From NCBI GenBank assembly GCA_002698785.1, contig PAAG01000043.1, positions 1 to 64,000 of the forward strand: a stretch of DNA of 64,000 nucleotides, in the 5' to 3' direction. Of the stretch, positions 26,774-35,366 are shown piece by piece. A program made the translations under genes and the position numbers. Every line of letters begins with the position of its first letter. Positions within the stretch are counted from its first letter, which is position 1. The notes below the pieces were generated by a model, which was given only the letters and a program-made list of their open reading frames with translations, was not told the DNA's origin and did no database searches. This DNA comes from Verrucomicrobiales bacterium (GTDB lineage Bacteria > Verrucomicrobiota > Verrucomicrobiia > Verrucomicrobiales > DEV007).

Positions 26774-28282
26774 TCAACACTCCACTACCACCCTGTCAAA
26801 ATCTCGCCTCATGAGATCTTCGCGGTGAATGAGAAACGTCGTCGCATAGTCGAGCTCCGGGTCGAACCACCCGCGTTTATCCCACCGGATGCTGAGCAGT
26901 TCGACCCACTCTTCGGGCAGCCCCTCGCGACTTTTCGATACCTTTCCGCTGACCGACTTCCCGTAGATAAACGGGGAATATCCATTGATCGCCTGCTGTC
27001 CTTCCCGGTAGCCCATCGCCTCGCGGAATTTCCCGTATCGCAACGCCTCTTCATCGGTGAGGCGGAACAGTTTTTCCGGCAGCGCCACCGAGTGGGAAAG
27101 CTCCATACGAATGGGTGACTTGGTAGGATGATCGTCGAGATCGAACGGGCGCCATCGCCGCGCCTTCACCCGTTGCAGATCTGCCCTCGGCCCTTCGTGA
27201 AACAGCACCCGCCCTTCTTTCGAATTGCTGGGATGGAGGAAAAACGACAGCAGTCCCTCCTGCGGCAGAAAAGAGTTCACCGCGGCGATTTCCCCCAGAT
27301 CGATCTGGCAGAGAAAGTGCCACGACTGCTTCCCCTCCTTGGGTAGTAGTGCCTTGTCAGGCAAATCCGGCTGCCCACAGAAGCGAGAATTCCCACACTC
27401 CTTCCGAGTGTCCGGCCCTGCAGGCGTCAGCACGATGGCCGATCGCACAGCAGACAGGATCTCATCTTTCCTCTCCTCTAACTGATACTCTACAATGGCC
27501 TCCCGCAGTGTGTCGAACTCGGTGTTTCCCTCCACCCATTTCAGCGCATCCTCATCGATATACACCACCGGATCACGATTGGAATACACGTAGCTCCAGC
27601 CCAAGAAGAGTGGAAAATATTGGACATCGATATCAAGAGACTCAGATTGCCAAAACTCTTCCAGTTCCTTGGGAAGGCTTTCAAATGGGTTATTCTTCAG
27701 GGATAGACTCCGCAACTGCCCATGCAACTTTCCGATCGAGGCAGGCATCGTCTTCAGACGATTGCCAAAGAGATAGAGCGAGCGCAATCCTTGCATGTCA
27801 CCAATCGCATCAGGCAGGACTTCGATGCAGTTGTCTGACATTGCAAGATATTGCAAGTCCACCAGTTCGAAAAATTCCTGCGGTAGAGTTCTCACCTCGT
27901 TACCCCTAATGGTAAGCATGCGAAGAGATTGCAGGAGATTTACCCAGGATGGAATCTCCACGATGCCATTCCAGTCCAGATCAAGGTAGTTCAAACGGGG
28001 AAGTTCACAAACGCTCTCCGGGACCGACTCCAACCCGCACTCATTCAAAGAAAGGGATTCCAGATTCCGCAGCCCCGGCAATAGTGGGAGTAGCTGTGAC
28101 ACATCACAGTGAGAAAGATACAACTCCTGTATCGTCGAGAACTCCGCGATACGAGCGAGCAACGCAGCATCGAGATCATACTCAATATTCAGACGATAGA
28201 CATCCCCTCCGAAATCGAGAGCATCCTCGACCGATTCGAAGCAAGGTTGCTCTCGTAAATCATTGCGTGAAAGTGGTTCCAT
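26774..28282 (-). CDS. Leucine-rich-repeat protein fused to DUF1963 domain
   Basis: 502 residues, no signal peptide. Residues about 45-225 contain seven to eight leucine-rich repeats of 23 residues (e.g. LRSLYLFGNRLKTMPASIGKL, ESLSLNECGLESVPESVCEL), of the short bacterial type. Residues about 275-500 match DUF1963 (YwqG-like): SRFCGQPDLPDKALLP, WHFLCQIDLGEI and LPQEGLLSFFL are diagnostic. DUF1963 proteins are uncharacterised cytoplasmic proteins frequently found in polymorphic-toxin and immunity neighbourhoods. The LRR half likely recognises a partner. No toxin gene is adjacent; an immunity-like role is only inference. Confidence 0.85.
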   Translation of the reverse strand: MEPLSRNDLREQPCFESVEDALDFGGDVYRLNIEYDLDAALLARIAEFSTIQELYLSHCDVSQLLPLLPGLRNLESLSLNECGLESVPESVCELPRLNYLDLDWNGIVEIPSWVNLLQSLRMLTIRGNEVRTLPQEFFELVDLQYLAMSDNCIEVLPDAIGDMQGLRSLYLFGNRLKTMPASIGKLHGQLRSLSLKNNPFESLPKELEEFWQSESLDIDVQYFPLFLGWSYVYSNRDPVVYIDEDALKWVEGNTEFDTLREAIVEYQLEERKDEILSAVRSAIVLTPAGPDTRKECGNSRFCGQPDLPDKALLPKEGKQSWHFLCQIDLGEIAAVNSFLPQEGLLSFFLHPSNSKEGRVLFHEGPRADLQRVKARRWRPFDLDDHPTKSPIRMELSHSVALPEKLFRLTDEEALRYGKFREAMGYREGQQAINGYSPFIYGKSVSGKVSKSREGLPEEWVELLSIRWDKRGWFDPELDYATTFLIHREDLMRRDFDRVVVEC

Positions 28283-28472
28283 CTACGGTAGAGGTAAATC
28301 AGGTCTCCGTTTTCCACCACAAAGTTGTTCAAAACGTAACGGCACAACACAGTTACCACACGTCACATATTCTCCTTACATATCCGGGAAGAACCGATGA
28401 CAGCCACCCCTCCCGAGAAGAAGGCGACACGCCGGGCCGTCTTGGCGTTGCGGCTTTTTGTTTCGCGTATCT

Positions 28473-28634
28473 ATGGGAGGAACCACACTCATCAAAAGCG
28501 GTTTTTCCGGCACCCACTTCGACCAGAGCACACCATTGGAAAAAGCGACCTTCCAGAACTGCACCTACACCGCAGACACCCAGTTCCCTCCCGACTTCGA
28601 TCCCGATGCGGTCGAGGGGTTAGGGTTGAAATAG
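28473..28634 (+). pseudogene. Pentapeptide-repeat protein fragment
   Basis: 53-codon open frame (MGGTTLIKSGFSGTHFD...) with the periodic F/L pattern of pentapeptide repeats: FSGTHFDQSTPLEKATFQNC, then the typical closing TQFPPDFDPDAVEGLGL. Intact proteins of this type are longer, so this looks like the surviving 3' end of a truncated gene; upstream of the ATG no in-frame repeats are seen. It converges on PhoX with a 21-bp gap. Confidence 0.5.
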
Positions 28635-28655
28635 TGTTTCAGAGGGAGATCTCGT

Positions 28656-30896
28656 TCACGAGCCAATTTTCCCACCGCCATCCTTTTCGATTACGATCAC
28701 CGAAGGCCGTGGTGGCATGGCTGAATCATCATTGTCGGGCCAACGCGTAGTAGGATTTTCAAAATTGCTTGTTTCGCCACGCTGTTCTTCACCGGGGTGC
28801 TGGATTGCCACAAACAAGGTCTCCTGATTAGGAGTCATCTCCGGCCCGCAGACTTCGGCACCACAGGGAGAACTGAGAAACTGGTGCGGCACACCCGCTT
28901 TCGGCCCGGAAATTGGGATCGCAAAGAGACCGTCGTTTTTCTCAATCGCCTTGGGAGCTCCGTCGGTCGATACCCACAGCGCACCACCCGGCCCAAAGCA
29001 AATATTGTCCGGACAGGCAAATGTACCGTCTTTCCCTGACTCCCCTTTCACAAAGATATCCCACGTGAACGACTTCGCCGCATGGTTTCCATTCTTCTCG
29101 GTGATTTCAATGATATGTCCCCCCGGATTACTGGGATAAGGATTTGCCGCGTTAATCTCTTCCTTACCATCAGTGTTCTTTGTCAGGACGACGTAGACCT
29201 TTCCATTCACGGGATTTGTTTCAATATCCTCGGGCCGATCCATCTGGGTTCCACCGACGAGTTTGGCGGCTTTCCTCGTGTCTACGAGAACGTCTGCGAT
29301 GTCGTGAATTCCTGCATTTTTTATTGCCGGGTGCTCCGGAGTCAGCGGCACCCATTTGCCCGTAGAATCGTCGTTGAAGACGGCAACGTAAAGAATGCCC
29401 TCGTCGAGAATGTCGTCTGCAGGCCGCGAACTGTCCTTCTCGAGCCGCTGGTGGCTGATGTATTTGTAAACACATTGGAACTCTTCATCGTCACCAGTGT
29501 ACATCACGACCTTTCCGCCCTTGTCGCCTTTCGGCTTGCCTTCGGCAAAAGTGCAGGCCTCGTGCTTAAGGCGCCCCAGCGAGGTCCGCTTCTTCGGGTG
29601 TGAGTCCGGGTCGAAAGGATCGACTTCGACGACCCACCCATATTTGAATGGTTCCTCGGGGTTCTTTGTTAGATTAAAACGTTCATCGTCCACCAGATAC
29701 CAATCTCGTTCGTAATTTTTCCGCTCCTTCCCAAACGAATAAGAACACACGTGAACCTCCCTTCGAGGATCGTCTGGCTCGAGAGAGTGGGCATAGACAA
29801 ATGCCTCCTGAAAATTCTCTTCCCCACTGAGAACTGTATTCCATGGTGTTTTCCCGGCAGCGCAGTTGGACATCGTTCCCCTTGCCGTCCGCCCTACCCA
29901 CGGGTGGAGAGCTGCCGGCCCGGTTATCACACTCTCAGTATTCGCGGTAATGCGGCGATTGTATTTGGAGTCCATGACCAATTGCCACTTTGGATCCGCC
30001 TCTTCCACACGCTTGATTTCGATGACTGACAAGCCTACCGAAGCCATCGTGACATTATTGTATTCTTCAAAGAGCGCCTTCTTTTCCTCGTCGGACATCC
30101 CGGCAAAGTGATCCTCATTCTTCCCCTCATCTTTTTCCTTCGGCGCCTCTTCAGATGGCTTCTTTCCCGGAGCCATAGTTCCTTTTGGAACGACCTTGTC
30201 AGGCTTTTCTTCTTTTTTCTCCTTCGGTGCCGATTCCTTTCCTTTGGCTGGCTTGGCCGCCTTCGGTTTCTCGGCTTTCGGCTTACCGGCATTGGCATTT
30301 CCCAGGTCCGGGACCGCAGCTCCACCTTTTGGACTCGGATTATTATCCGCTTTTTTCCTTTTCTCCTCAGCCTCCGGGGAAGGAGAAGGAATTGGCGGAC
30401 CATACTTCGCCACATACCATTCTCTCAATTCCGTATAATGCGGGAACATGAGTTCAGGATCGGGATACTCATGATTGACGGTGAGCAGCCCGTGGGTGGA
30501 AGAACCGTCAATGGGAAAAAACCCGACGAAATCGCAGTTGAATCCAAATCGCTTCTCTTGTTCCTCCGCAGTCTGCTTGGTCGGGTCAAACTCGCTCACC
30601 TTCGCCAAAATCGGGTCGCCCCACCGGATGAGCTCTTTGTACTCATAAGTGTTCGGTACCTGAAGCCCTTGAGCTTTCTCTTTGTCAGCTTTATCCGTGC
30701 TCTTCTTCAAGTTTACAGGGACGGAATCGACCGGCGTGAACCCTATCTCGAAAACCTCATCAGGGCATCGAGCTTCCTCCGACCAGCCACTACCAAGCCC
30801 TGCCCCACCCAGCAAAGCCATCCCTCCCGCCTTCAGGGCATTACGGCGTGCAAGGGAACGGTCGAGGATGTCGTCGAAGTATTCGCTGTTTTTCAT
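28656..30896 (-). CDS. PhoX-family alkaline phosphatase / DUF839 protein
   Basis: 746 residues. A Tat-like signal is visible: SLARRNALKAGGMALLGGAGLG with the twin Arg at 17-18, expected for this exported metalloenzyme. The core matches PhoX/DUF839: GFFPIDGSSTHGLLTVNHEY near residue 125, GRTARGTMSNCAAGKTPWNTVLSGEENF, HEACTFAEGKPKGDKGGKVVMYTGDDE and RPEDIETNPVNGKVYVVLT. PhoX enzymes hydrolyse phosphomonoesters in the periplasm using Ca and Fe cofactors. Unusually, residues about 170-265 form a Lys/Pro/Glu/Ala-rich low-complexity insertion between conserved blocks. No pho box was found upstream by eye. Whether this copy is a phosphatase or another DUF839 protein is not certain. Confidence 0.85.
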   Translation of the reverse strand: MKNSEYFDDILDRSLARRNALKAGGMALLGGAGLGSGWSEEARCPDEVFEIGFTPVDSVPVNLKKSTDKADKEKAQGLQVPNTYEYKELIRWGDPILAKVSEFDPTKQTAEEQEKRFGFNCDFVGFFPIDGSSTHGLLTVNHEYPDPELMFPHYTELREWYVAKYGPPIPSPSPEAEEKRKKADNNPSPKGGAAVPDLGNANAGKPKAEKPKAAKPAKGKESAPKEKKEEKPDKVVPKGTMAPGKKPSEEAPKEKDEGKNEDHFAGMSDEEKKALFEEYNNVTMASVGLSVIEIKRVEEADPKWQLVMDSKYNRRITANTESVITGPAALHPWVGRTARGTMSNCAAGKTPWNTVLSGEENFQEAFVYAHSLEPDDPRREVHVCSYSFGKERKNYERDWYLVDDERFNLTKNPEEPFKYGWVVEVDPFDPDSHPKKRTSLGRLKHEACTFAEGKPKGDKGGKVVMYTGDDEEFQCVYKYISHQRLEKDSSRPADDILDEGILYVAVFNDDSTGKWVPLTPEHPAIKNAGIHDIADVLVDTRKAAKLVGGTQMDRPEDIETNPVNGKVYVVLTKNTDGKEEINAANPYPSNPGGHIIEITEKNGNHAAKSFTWDIFVKGESGKDGTFACPDNICFGPGGALWVSTDGAPKAIEKNDGLFAIPISGPKAGVPHQFLSSPCGAEVCGPEMTPNQETLFVAIQHPGEEQRGETSNFENPTTRWPDNDDSAMPPRPSVIVIEKDGGGKIGS

Positions 30897-31032
30897 TGGG
30901 ATATAGGGAAAGTATCTCTACTACATAGAGAATCCATTCCTCGATATCAACCAAATCCATCCAACCGAATCTGGCGAAATCGTCACGGAACCAGTGCCCG
31001 CCGCAATTGGGAAATACCTCCCCCACTATCCC

Positions 31033-31635
31033 TCACTCCGTCCACACAATCGCCTTCGTCACCACATCGGTGAAATTCTCGATCACGAACTCGACCCGAT
31101 CTTTCTCTACCGGATACTTCTTCGCAAATCTCCCCGACACCAGGGCGGAAAATTCCCCGTCTGGTAGAGCCACGCTGATCGCTTTCTTGTATTCCCGGCC
31201 ACCCTCGTAGAGCGCGTCAGATTCCTTAAAATCAAAGCCGACGATCTGGGTATCTTTCCCTTTTGCCGGGATCGATATCTTGAAAACACTCTTTCCCTCG
31301 AGTTCATATTCGCAGATGAACTTGGCGTTTTCCGGGAGGCTGTATTCATACCACGTCCCTTTCTCCGCCTCTTTGGAGAGAATGGTGGCACCACTCATGC
31401 CCGAGCCATTCAGGAAATCCCGGTCTGCCTGGGACAGCTGGTTCATCTCCAACCGGATCAGTTGACCCTCTTTGGAGATCAATTCAACCTTTGTTCCCCG
31501 GTGAGAACGCAGCTTCGCGTTCACTTTGCTACCACTACTGGACGTCCACTCCCGATATTCCTCCTCGGCCGTCCCAAATCCGGAGATACATGCAACCACC
31601 AGAAACCACAGAAAGAAAGAGCCCACCTTTTTCAT
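31033..31635 (-). CDS. Secreted SHD1-domain protein, copy 1
   Basis: About 200 residues from the ATG at 31635 (MKKVGSFFLWFLVV); two upstream ATGs are possible. Signal peptide ends near GFGTAEEE. The SLA1-homology-1 (SHD1) domain lies at about residues 24-75 (YREWTSSSGSKVNAKLRS...LIRLEMNQLSQADRDFL). The C-terminal half (about 90-200, TWYEYSLPENAKFICEYELEGKSVFKISIPAKG) is a beta domain shared with the gene at 32557. SHD1 domains are common in secreted proteins of Planctomycetota/Verrucomicrobiota; their ligand is unknown. Orientation and similarity indicate a duplicated pair flanking the metalloprotease-like gene. Confidence 0.8.
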   Translation of the reverse strand: MKKVGSFFLWFLVVACISGFGTAEEEYREWTSSSGSKVNAKLRSHRGTKVELISKEGQLIRLEMNQLSQADRDFLNGSGMSGATILSKEAEKGTWYEYSLPENAKFICEYELEGKSVFKISIPAKGKDTQIVGFDFKESDALYEGGREYKKAISVALPDGEFSALVSGRFAKKYPVEKDRVEFVIENFTDVVTKAIVWTE

Positions 31636-31820
31636 GATCATGCTACAGAAGCAAAACCCGGTCCATCCCACACGGCAAGTAAATGAAATGTAAATATAGA
31701 TACCGATCGATGTAAAAACATCACACCATATACCTTCTGTTTCACCTCATCCGCCGCGCATCACGCTAATTGCTCGCAGCTAAGATCCAGTCGTGGCGGT
31801 AGGTGCTAAAGACGAACCTG

Positions 31821-32426
31821 CTAAACCTCCAAATGCTTCTGCGTAATTCGTCGCAGCGTGCACCACAATCTTTTCCATCGGGAGCTTTCACGAAACAGGT
31901 CCCATCGTTCAGGAGCGAACTCTTCAATGAGCCAATCTGGAAACTCCAAACCAGACCTACGTAGCTTTAAAAGAAACCGATTCTCCTCCGCCACGCAGAT
32001 CCGCTCGCATTGCTTCCAGTTCACATCTGTGTATGGAAACCCTCGACGCCTGAGCTCACCGTGAGTTGCTTCGTGGACTATCACACTGGCCACCTGAGCG
32101 GCTAAGGCGGCCTCGCTATCGACGAGATTGTAGTCTACATCCAGTTCAATCGAGCGGATCGCCGAACGGTATACTCCTCCCCCACTTCCGAATGGTGCGA
32201 CGTAATCGACGATCCAATCCGCAGAATTCGTCACTCGAAGATATCTTCGTGGATCATGATCACGAATCAACTGGAGAGCTCTTTCAACAGTTTCACAAAA
32301 GCGTGCACTACCGCCTGCGCTCGTGATCATCAGTCCATCACGCTCTGCCATTATATGTTTCGCATAGCTCGATAACAGGCATCGATTTGCAAAACCGGAA
32401 ACAACCTTTCTGAAAAAACGCAGCAC
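31821..32426 (-). CDS. HEATH-motif zincin-like protein
   Basis: 201 residues. VIVHEATHGEL places an HExxH zinc site at residues 118-122, with E148 in CVAEENRFLL a candidate third ligand. There is no convincing signal peptide; the N-terminus FRKVVSGFANRCLLSSYAKHI is only mildly hydrophobic. The rest is a mixed alpha-beta fold I do not recognise. The HExxH helix in a short protein suggests a small metallopeptidase or a catalytically inactive relative. It lies between two SHD1 genes on the same strand, with 150-190 bp gaps, so a shared role is possible but unproven. Confidence 0.6.
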   Translation of the reverse strand: MLRFFRKVVSGFANRCLLSSYAKHIMAERDGLMITSAGGSARFCETVERALQLIRDHDPRRYLRVTNSADWIVDYVAPFGSGGGVYRSAIRSIELDVDYNLVDSEAALAAQVASVIVHEATHGELRRRGFPYTDVNWKQCERICVAEENRFLLKLRRSGLEFPDWLIEEFAPERWDLFRESSRWKRLWCTLRRITQKHLEV

Positions 32427-32556
32427 CTAGGACTGTCGCCCGCCCCTACAAAAAGCCGCCTTACAAACTGCTGTCGAAATTATAGATCGGAGCCGCGTCT
32501 AGCATCCCCAGCACTTCGACATCGAATAAACGCCCTGCCACGAAAACCAGCAAGCC

Positions 32557-33168
32557 TCACCGACCGCCCTCGATCCAGATCACGCCCTTGGTTCCTACGA
32601 CAGTGTGATTCTCAATCACCAGATTGATCTTCCCCTCCGTAGCCGGATACTCACCACCGAACCGTCCCGAGGCCCACGATTCCATCCTGCCGTCAGCATC
32701 TGCGACACGGACCGGCTCACGGGTCGCCTGCGACGCTCTCGCCAGATCGTCCTTTTTCTCAAAATCGAAGCCCAGCACCAAGCTATCCGATCCCTCCGCC
32801 GGAATCGTGATCGTAAATTTCCCATCCGCCTGTAACTCATATTCGCAGACAAACTCACAATCCGGCGGCAGGCTGAATTCATACCACGAACCCTTCTTCG
32901 CCTGCCGGGAGAGAACGCCCACCCCTTCTGTCTGTATCCGTTTCAGATACTCGCGGTCATCTGCCGACAGCTGACTTGAATCCAGTTGAAGCAAATTTCC
33001 ATCCTTCGTGATCAACTCCACCCTCGTTCCGTTCAGCGAACGCAACCTCGCCACCAGAGTCGAGCCGCTCGTGGAAGTCCATTCCCGGAAATCCTCATCA
33101 CCCGTAGCAAAAGGAGAAACGACCCACAAAAGAACAAAGGCGACGAACCAGCGTATACGCACTTTCAT
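32557..33168 (-). CDS. Secreted SHD1-domain protein, copy 2
   Basis: 203 residues. Signal peptide (WFVAFVLLWVVSPFATG), then SHD1 (about 27-75, FREWTSTSGSTLVARLRS...LLQLDSSQLSADDREYL) and a C-terminal beta domain (SWYEFSLPPDCEFVCEYELQADGKFTITIPAEG) aligned throughout with copy 1 at 31033, at roughly half identical residues by eye. The Arg-Glu-Trp-Thr-Ser opening is shared with the SHD1 half of the pectate-lyase-like protein at 40454, where it reads RTWTSTDG. Function unknown; presumably periplasmic or outer surface. Confidence 0.8.
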   Translation of the reverse strand: MKVRIRWFVAFVLLWVVSPFATGDEDFREWTSTSGSTLVARLRSLNGTRVELITKDGNLLQLDSSQLSADDREYLKRIQTEGVGVLSRQAKKGSWYEFSLPPDCEFVCEYELQADGKFTITIPAEGSDSLVLGFDFEKKDDLARASQATREPVRVADADGRMESWASGRFGGEYPATEGKINLVIENHTVVGTKGVIWIEGGR

Positions 33169-33590
33169 ATAGGAAGACTATGCATAGAACTTTCCGTTGC
33201 CAAGCAAGAATGGCACTCCGTTATGGTCTCGATTTGTCGAGTAATGGCATGAAAAACCGTCTGGAGTAGGCTCCCACTCTTTGCGCCGTCGCAATGGTCC
33301 ACACGTAGGTCCGCCGAGAACTCTCTGTCATTTGCCTTCCTCGGACAACTCCTCCTTCTATCGTGCTCGAGCCAACCTCTCCGACCAGTTCCTCGACGAG
33401 GTCGAGTAAATGTGCGCCTTGAGCCTGAATCGGAACTCAGCTCTGTCGCTGGCGGAGGGTAGCCATCAGGCAGGCGTGCAAACGACCGTCCTGATTCCAG
33501 GGGCGGTCACAAGTTTTCAAGAGGATCCAACAAATTGACAGTAATGCTCGTAACTATTTCAATATCAGTCCAGTGGAACAGCCAGGGAAA
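33169..33590. other. Intergenic region without a clear gene
   Basis: About 420 bp. Short open frames are not protein-like over any length. A 28-codon stretch on the + strand around 33340-33420, ending in NLSDQFLDEVE, could be a broken gene end, but support is thin. The right part is AT-rich and presumably carries the 3' flank of the orphan pair at 33591-34486. Confidence 0.35.
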
Positions 33591-34085
33591 TTAGGTGATC
33601 TGCGCCCAATGCCATGTGTACTTCCAGAAATAGAAATAGTCATTGTGCGCGCCGTCGTAATTAGCATAAATAATAAAACTCTCCACACCGGACTTATTCG
33701 AGACCTGATCAATGAAATCACCGCTGAGATCCCACCCAAGGTAATAATCGTATTTACTGCAATCATAAGCCCTCTTGCTGTAGGTAGTAGTGATTGCGTT
33801 GCCACCGTATTTGGAGACCAATTCAGATAAATTATCACCATCGACAATGACTTTCTTAAAATTCAGGCTTCTGTTAGGGTTGGTTACGAAGTCAATCTCA
33901 AGACGGTGCCCGAATCCTTCGTAGTCCACATGAAATACCTTTCCTTCAGGAAACCACGTCATTATATCACACCAGTTTCCGGCACTTTCGACCGGTTTCG
34001 GTTGTGGCATTTTTGCCAGCTTCTCGATGTGTCGAGCGTCCTTGGGGTCGTTGCCCGTGGGTAAATTAATCAGAGTCTCAAACAT
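33591..34085 (-). CDS. AT-rich orphan protein, downstream gene of pair
   Basis: 164 residues; no domain recognised. Composition is rich in D, N, Y, F and W, especially the C-terminus (SKYDYYLGWDLSGDFIDQ...NYDGAHNDYFYFWKYTWHW). No signal peptide. It begins 11 bp after the stop of the upstream gene on the same strand, so the two form an operon. The pair is clearly more AT-rich than nearby genes, with different codon use, suggesting recent transfer. Aromatic- and Asp-rich composition is reminiscent of immunity or effector-associated proteins, but I have no family evidence. Confidence 0.55.
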   Translation of the reverse strand: MFETLINLPTGNDPKDARHIEKLAKMPQPKPVESAGNWCDIMTWFPEGKVFHVDYEGFGHRLEIDFVTNPNRSLNFKKVIVDGDNLSELVSKYGGNAITTTYSKRAYDCSKYDYYLGWDLSGDFIDQVSNKSGVESFIIYANYDGAHNDYFYFWKYTWHWAQIT

Positions 34086-34096
34086 AGCAGATTTGG

Positions 34097-34486
34097 TTAA
34101 CAGGGTAAAAAATAACAGAAAAAATGGGCGACATTCCCTTCGATCGTATCACAACTGACAGGCTTCACAGTATGCGCATCTACAGTCGTCGCGACAATCA
34201 ATGGTCTTTGACCCGAATTGACCGCTGCGAGGAATTTCTTCGCGATCGGCATGTCCACAGATTTCCACTGGCCGGTGACTTTCGGAAAATTTGAAATGTC
34301 GAGGTGAGTGATAGAACCGACCTTTTCTCCGCAACACGAAATATCCCATTCTACATCTGTCGAACCTGCGGCTTCAATGAAGTCTTCGGTGGAGGCTATT
34401 TCATTCATACAGGTTTCTCTAGACACATCATCAATACCCCCACCTGTAAGATCTTCACAGAATATAGGCAAGAATAATTTGTGCAT
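34097..34486 (-). CDS. AT-rich orphan protein, upstream gene of pair
   Basis: 129 residues with a high number of cysteines for its size (CEDLTGGG, ETCMNE, ISCCGEK, VSCDTIEG, FFCYFLPC). No signal peptide by eye, no domain recognised. The middle reads as an alpha-beta domain (DFIEAAGSTDVEWDISCCGEKVGSITHLDISNFPKVTGQW). It starts at 34486 and precedes the gene at 33591 by 11 bp. The AT-rich composition contrasts with the flanking genes. Possible redox- or metal-related small protein, or one half of a toxin-antitoxin-like pair (speculation). Confidence 0.5.
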   Translation of the reverse strand: MHKLFLPIFCEDLTGGGIDDVSRETCMNEIASTEDFIEAAGSTDVEWDISCCGEKVGSITHLDISNFPKVTGQWKSVDMPIAKKFLAAVNSGQRPLIVATTVDAHTVKPVSCDTIEGNVAHFFCYFLPC

Positions 34487-34814
34487 ATATTAAAAAATCG
34501 TATTTGCACATAGCGTGGCCGGTATCCGGGGGCGCCGAGTGAGGAGGCGTGCGAGTCACCCCGGCGAACGCGAAAAGAGATGAAATTCATAAAACGTCGG
34601 ATCTAGGAGCGGACCGTCCGGACGGAACCGGGGAGAACCGGGTCGCAGGCATCAGAATAAAGACCCAAACTCCACCAGTTCCTCACCTCGCCCAACGGCA
34701 AGCTCCGAGCAATTCTCCACCGTGATCGCACACTCAGTGCTTATCTTGCCAAGCGACAAACCACACAGCTACCAGTCAGTCCTTTCCCGCGCACATCCCG
34801 AGGGTGAGCCCTTC
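34487..34814. other. Intergenic region with short palindrome
   Basis: No gene-like frame. It presumably carries the promoter of the AT-rich pair on its left. A perfect 12-bp palindrome, ccgtccggacgg, lies at 34614-34625 in a GC-rich patch (aaccggggagaaccggg follows). Nothing else recognisable. Confidence 0.35.
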
Positions 34815-35195
34815 CTACACTCGCTCTGCCCAGTAGGTCTGCTTATGCGCCGAGGCCTCCATTTCCGCCACCATCAGCTCCGCGTCCTGCTCATTCAGAT
34901 TTCTCTCCACCACGTACCGCTGGCCATTGTCATCCTGACGCCACACCACCCAGTCCGTGATCTTCGCCTTTGGCAACACCGACCACCAGCCAAACTCATC
35001 CTCACCCCAGTGAACCCCCAGACGATGTGCCACCGACCGCAGCAGATCCAGTTCCGTAGCCTCCGTTTCCGGGTCGATCAACTCCCCGTCATGCAAGACG
35101 CCATTCGCATCGCGATACTCGATATCGACCGCCACCACGCGGCAACTAGGCATCCCCGGCCCGCCCAATCGATGGAAACAAGGTTCGTCTGTCAT
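34815..35195 (-). CDS. Hypothetical cytoplasmic protein
   Basis: 126 residues from the ATG at 35195; the frame extends to a TTG at 35255 with protein-like sequence (WAYPDGVRYRNYSQ), so the longer form is possible. No signal peptide and no membrane helix. It reads as a mixed alpha-beta protein: MPSCRVVAVDIEYRDANGVLHDGELIDPET...RYVVERNLNEQDAELMVAEMEASAHK. The last 40 residues, with alternating charged and aliphatic positions, look like a sensor- or antitoxin-like dimer helix, but no family is recognised. It stands alone, divergent from the next gene. Confidence 0.5.
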   Translation of the reverse strand: MTDEPCFHRLGGPGMPSCRVVAVDIEYRDANGVLHDGELIDPETEATELDLLRSVAHRLGVHWGEDEFGWWSVLPKAKITDWVVWRQDDNGQRYVVERNLNEQDAELMVAEMEASAHKQTYWAERV

Positions 35196-35366
35196 CTGTG
35201 AGTAATTACGGTATCGCACCCCGTCCGGATACGCCCAGATGGCGCAGCGCAGCAATCATCCCCCAATGCCAAAACTCGGTGTCCGTACTCAGCCAATACA
35301 TATCACACTACCTGAGATAGAAAAATCTCCTTGGCAATACCACTACAACAGGCGAGAAAAAGAACT

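Noticed and set aside
33340-33430. Possible protein end, NLSDQFLDEVE-like
   Set aside because: Too short and no homologue recognised; upstream frame does not continue it convincingly.
34614-34625. Palindrome ccgtccggacgg as an operator
   Set aside because: Single, in a GC-rich patch and not next to a start; too little to call a site.
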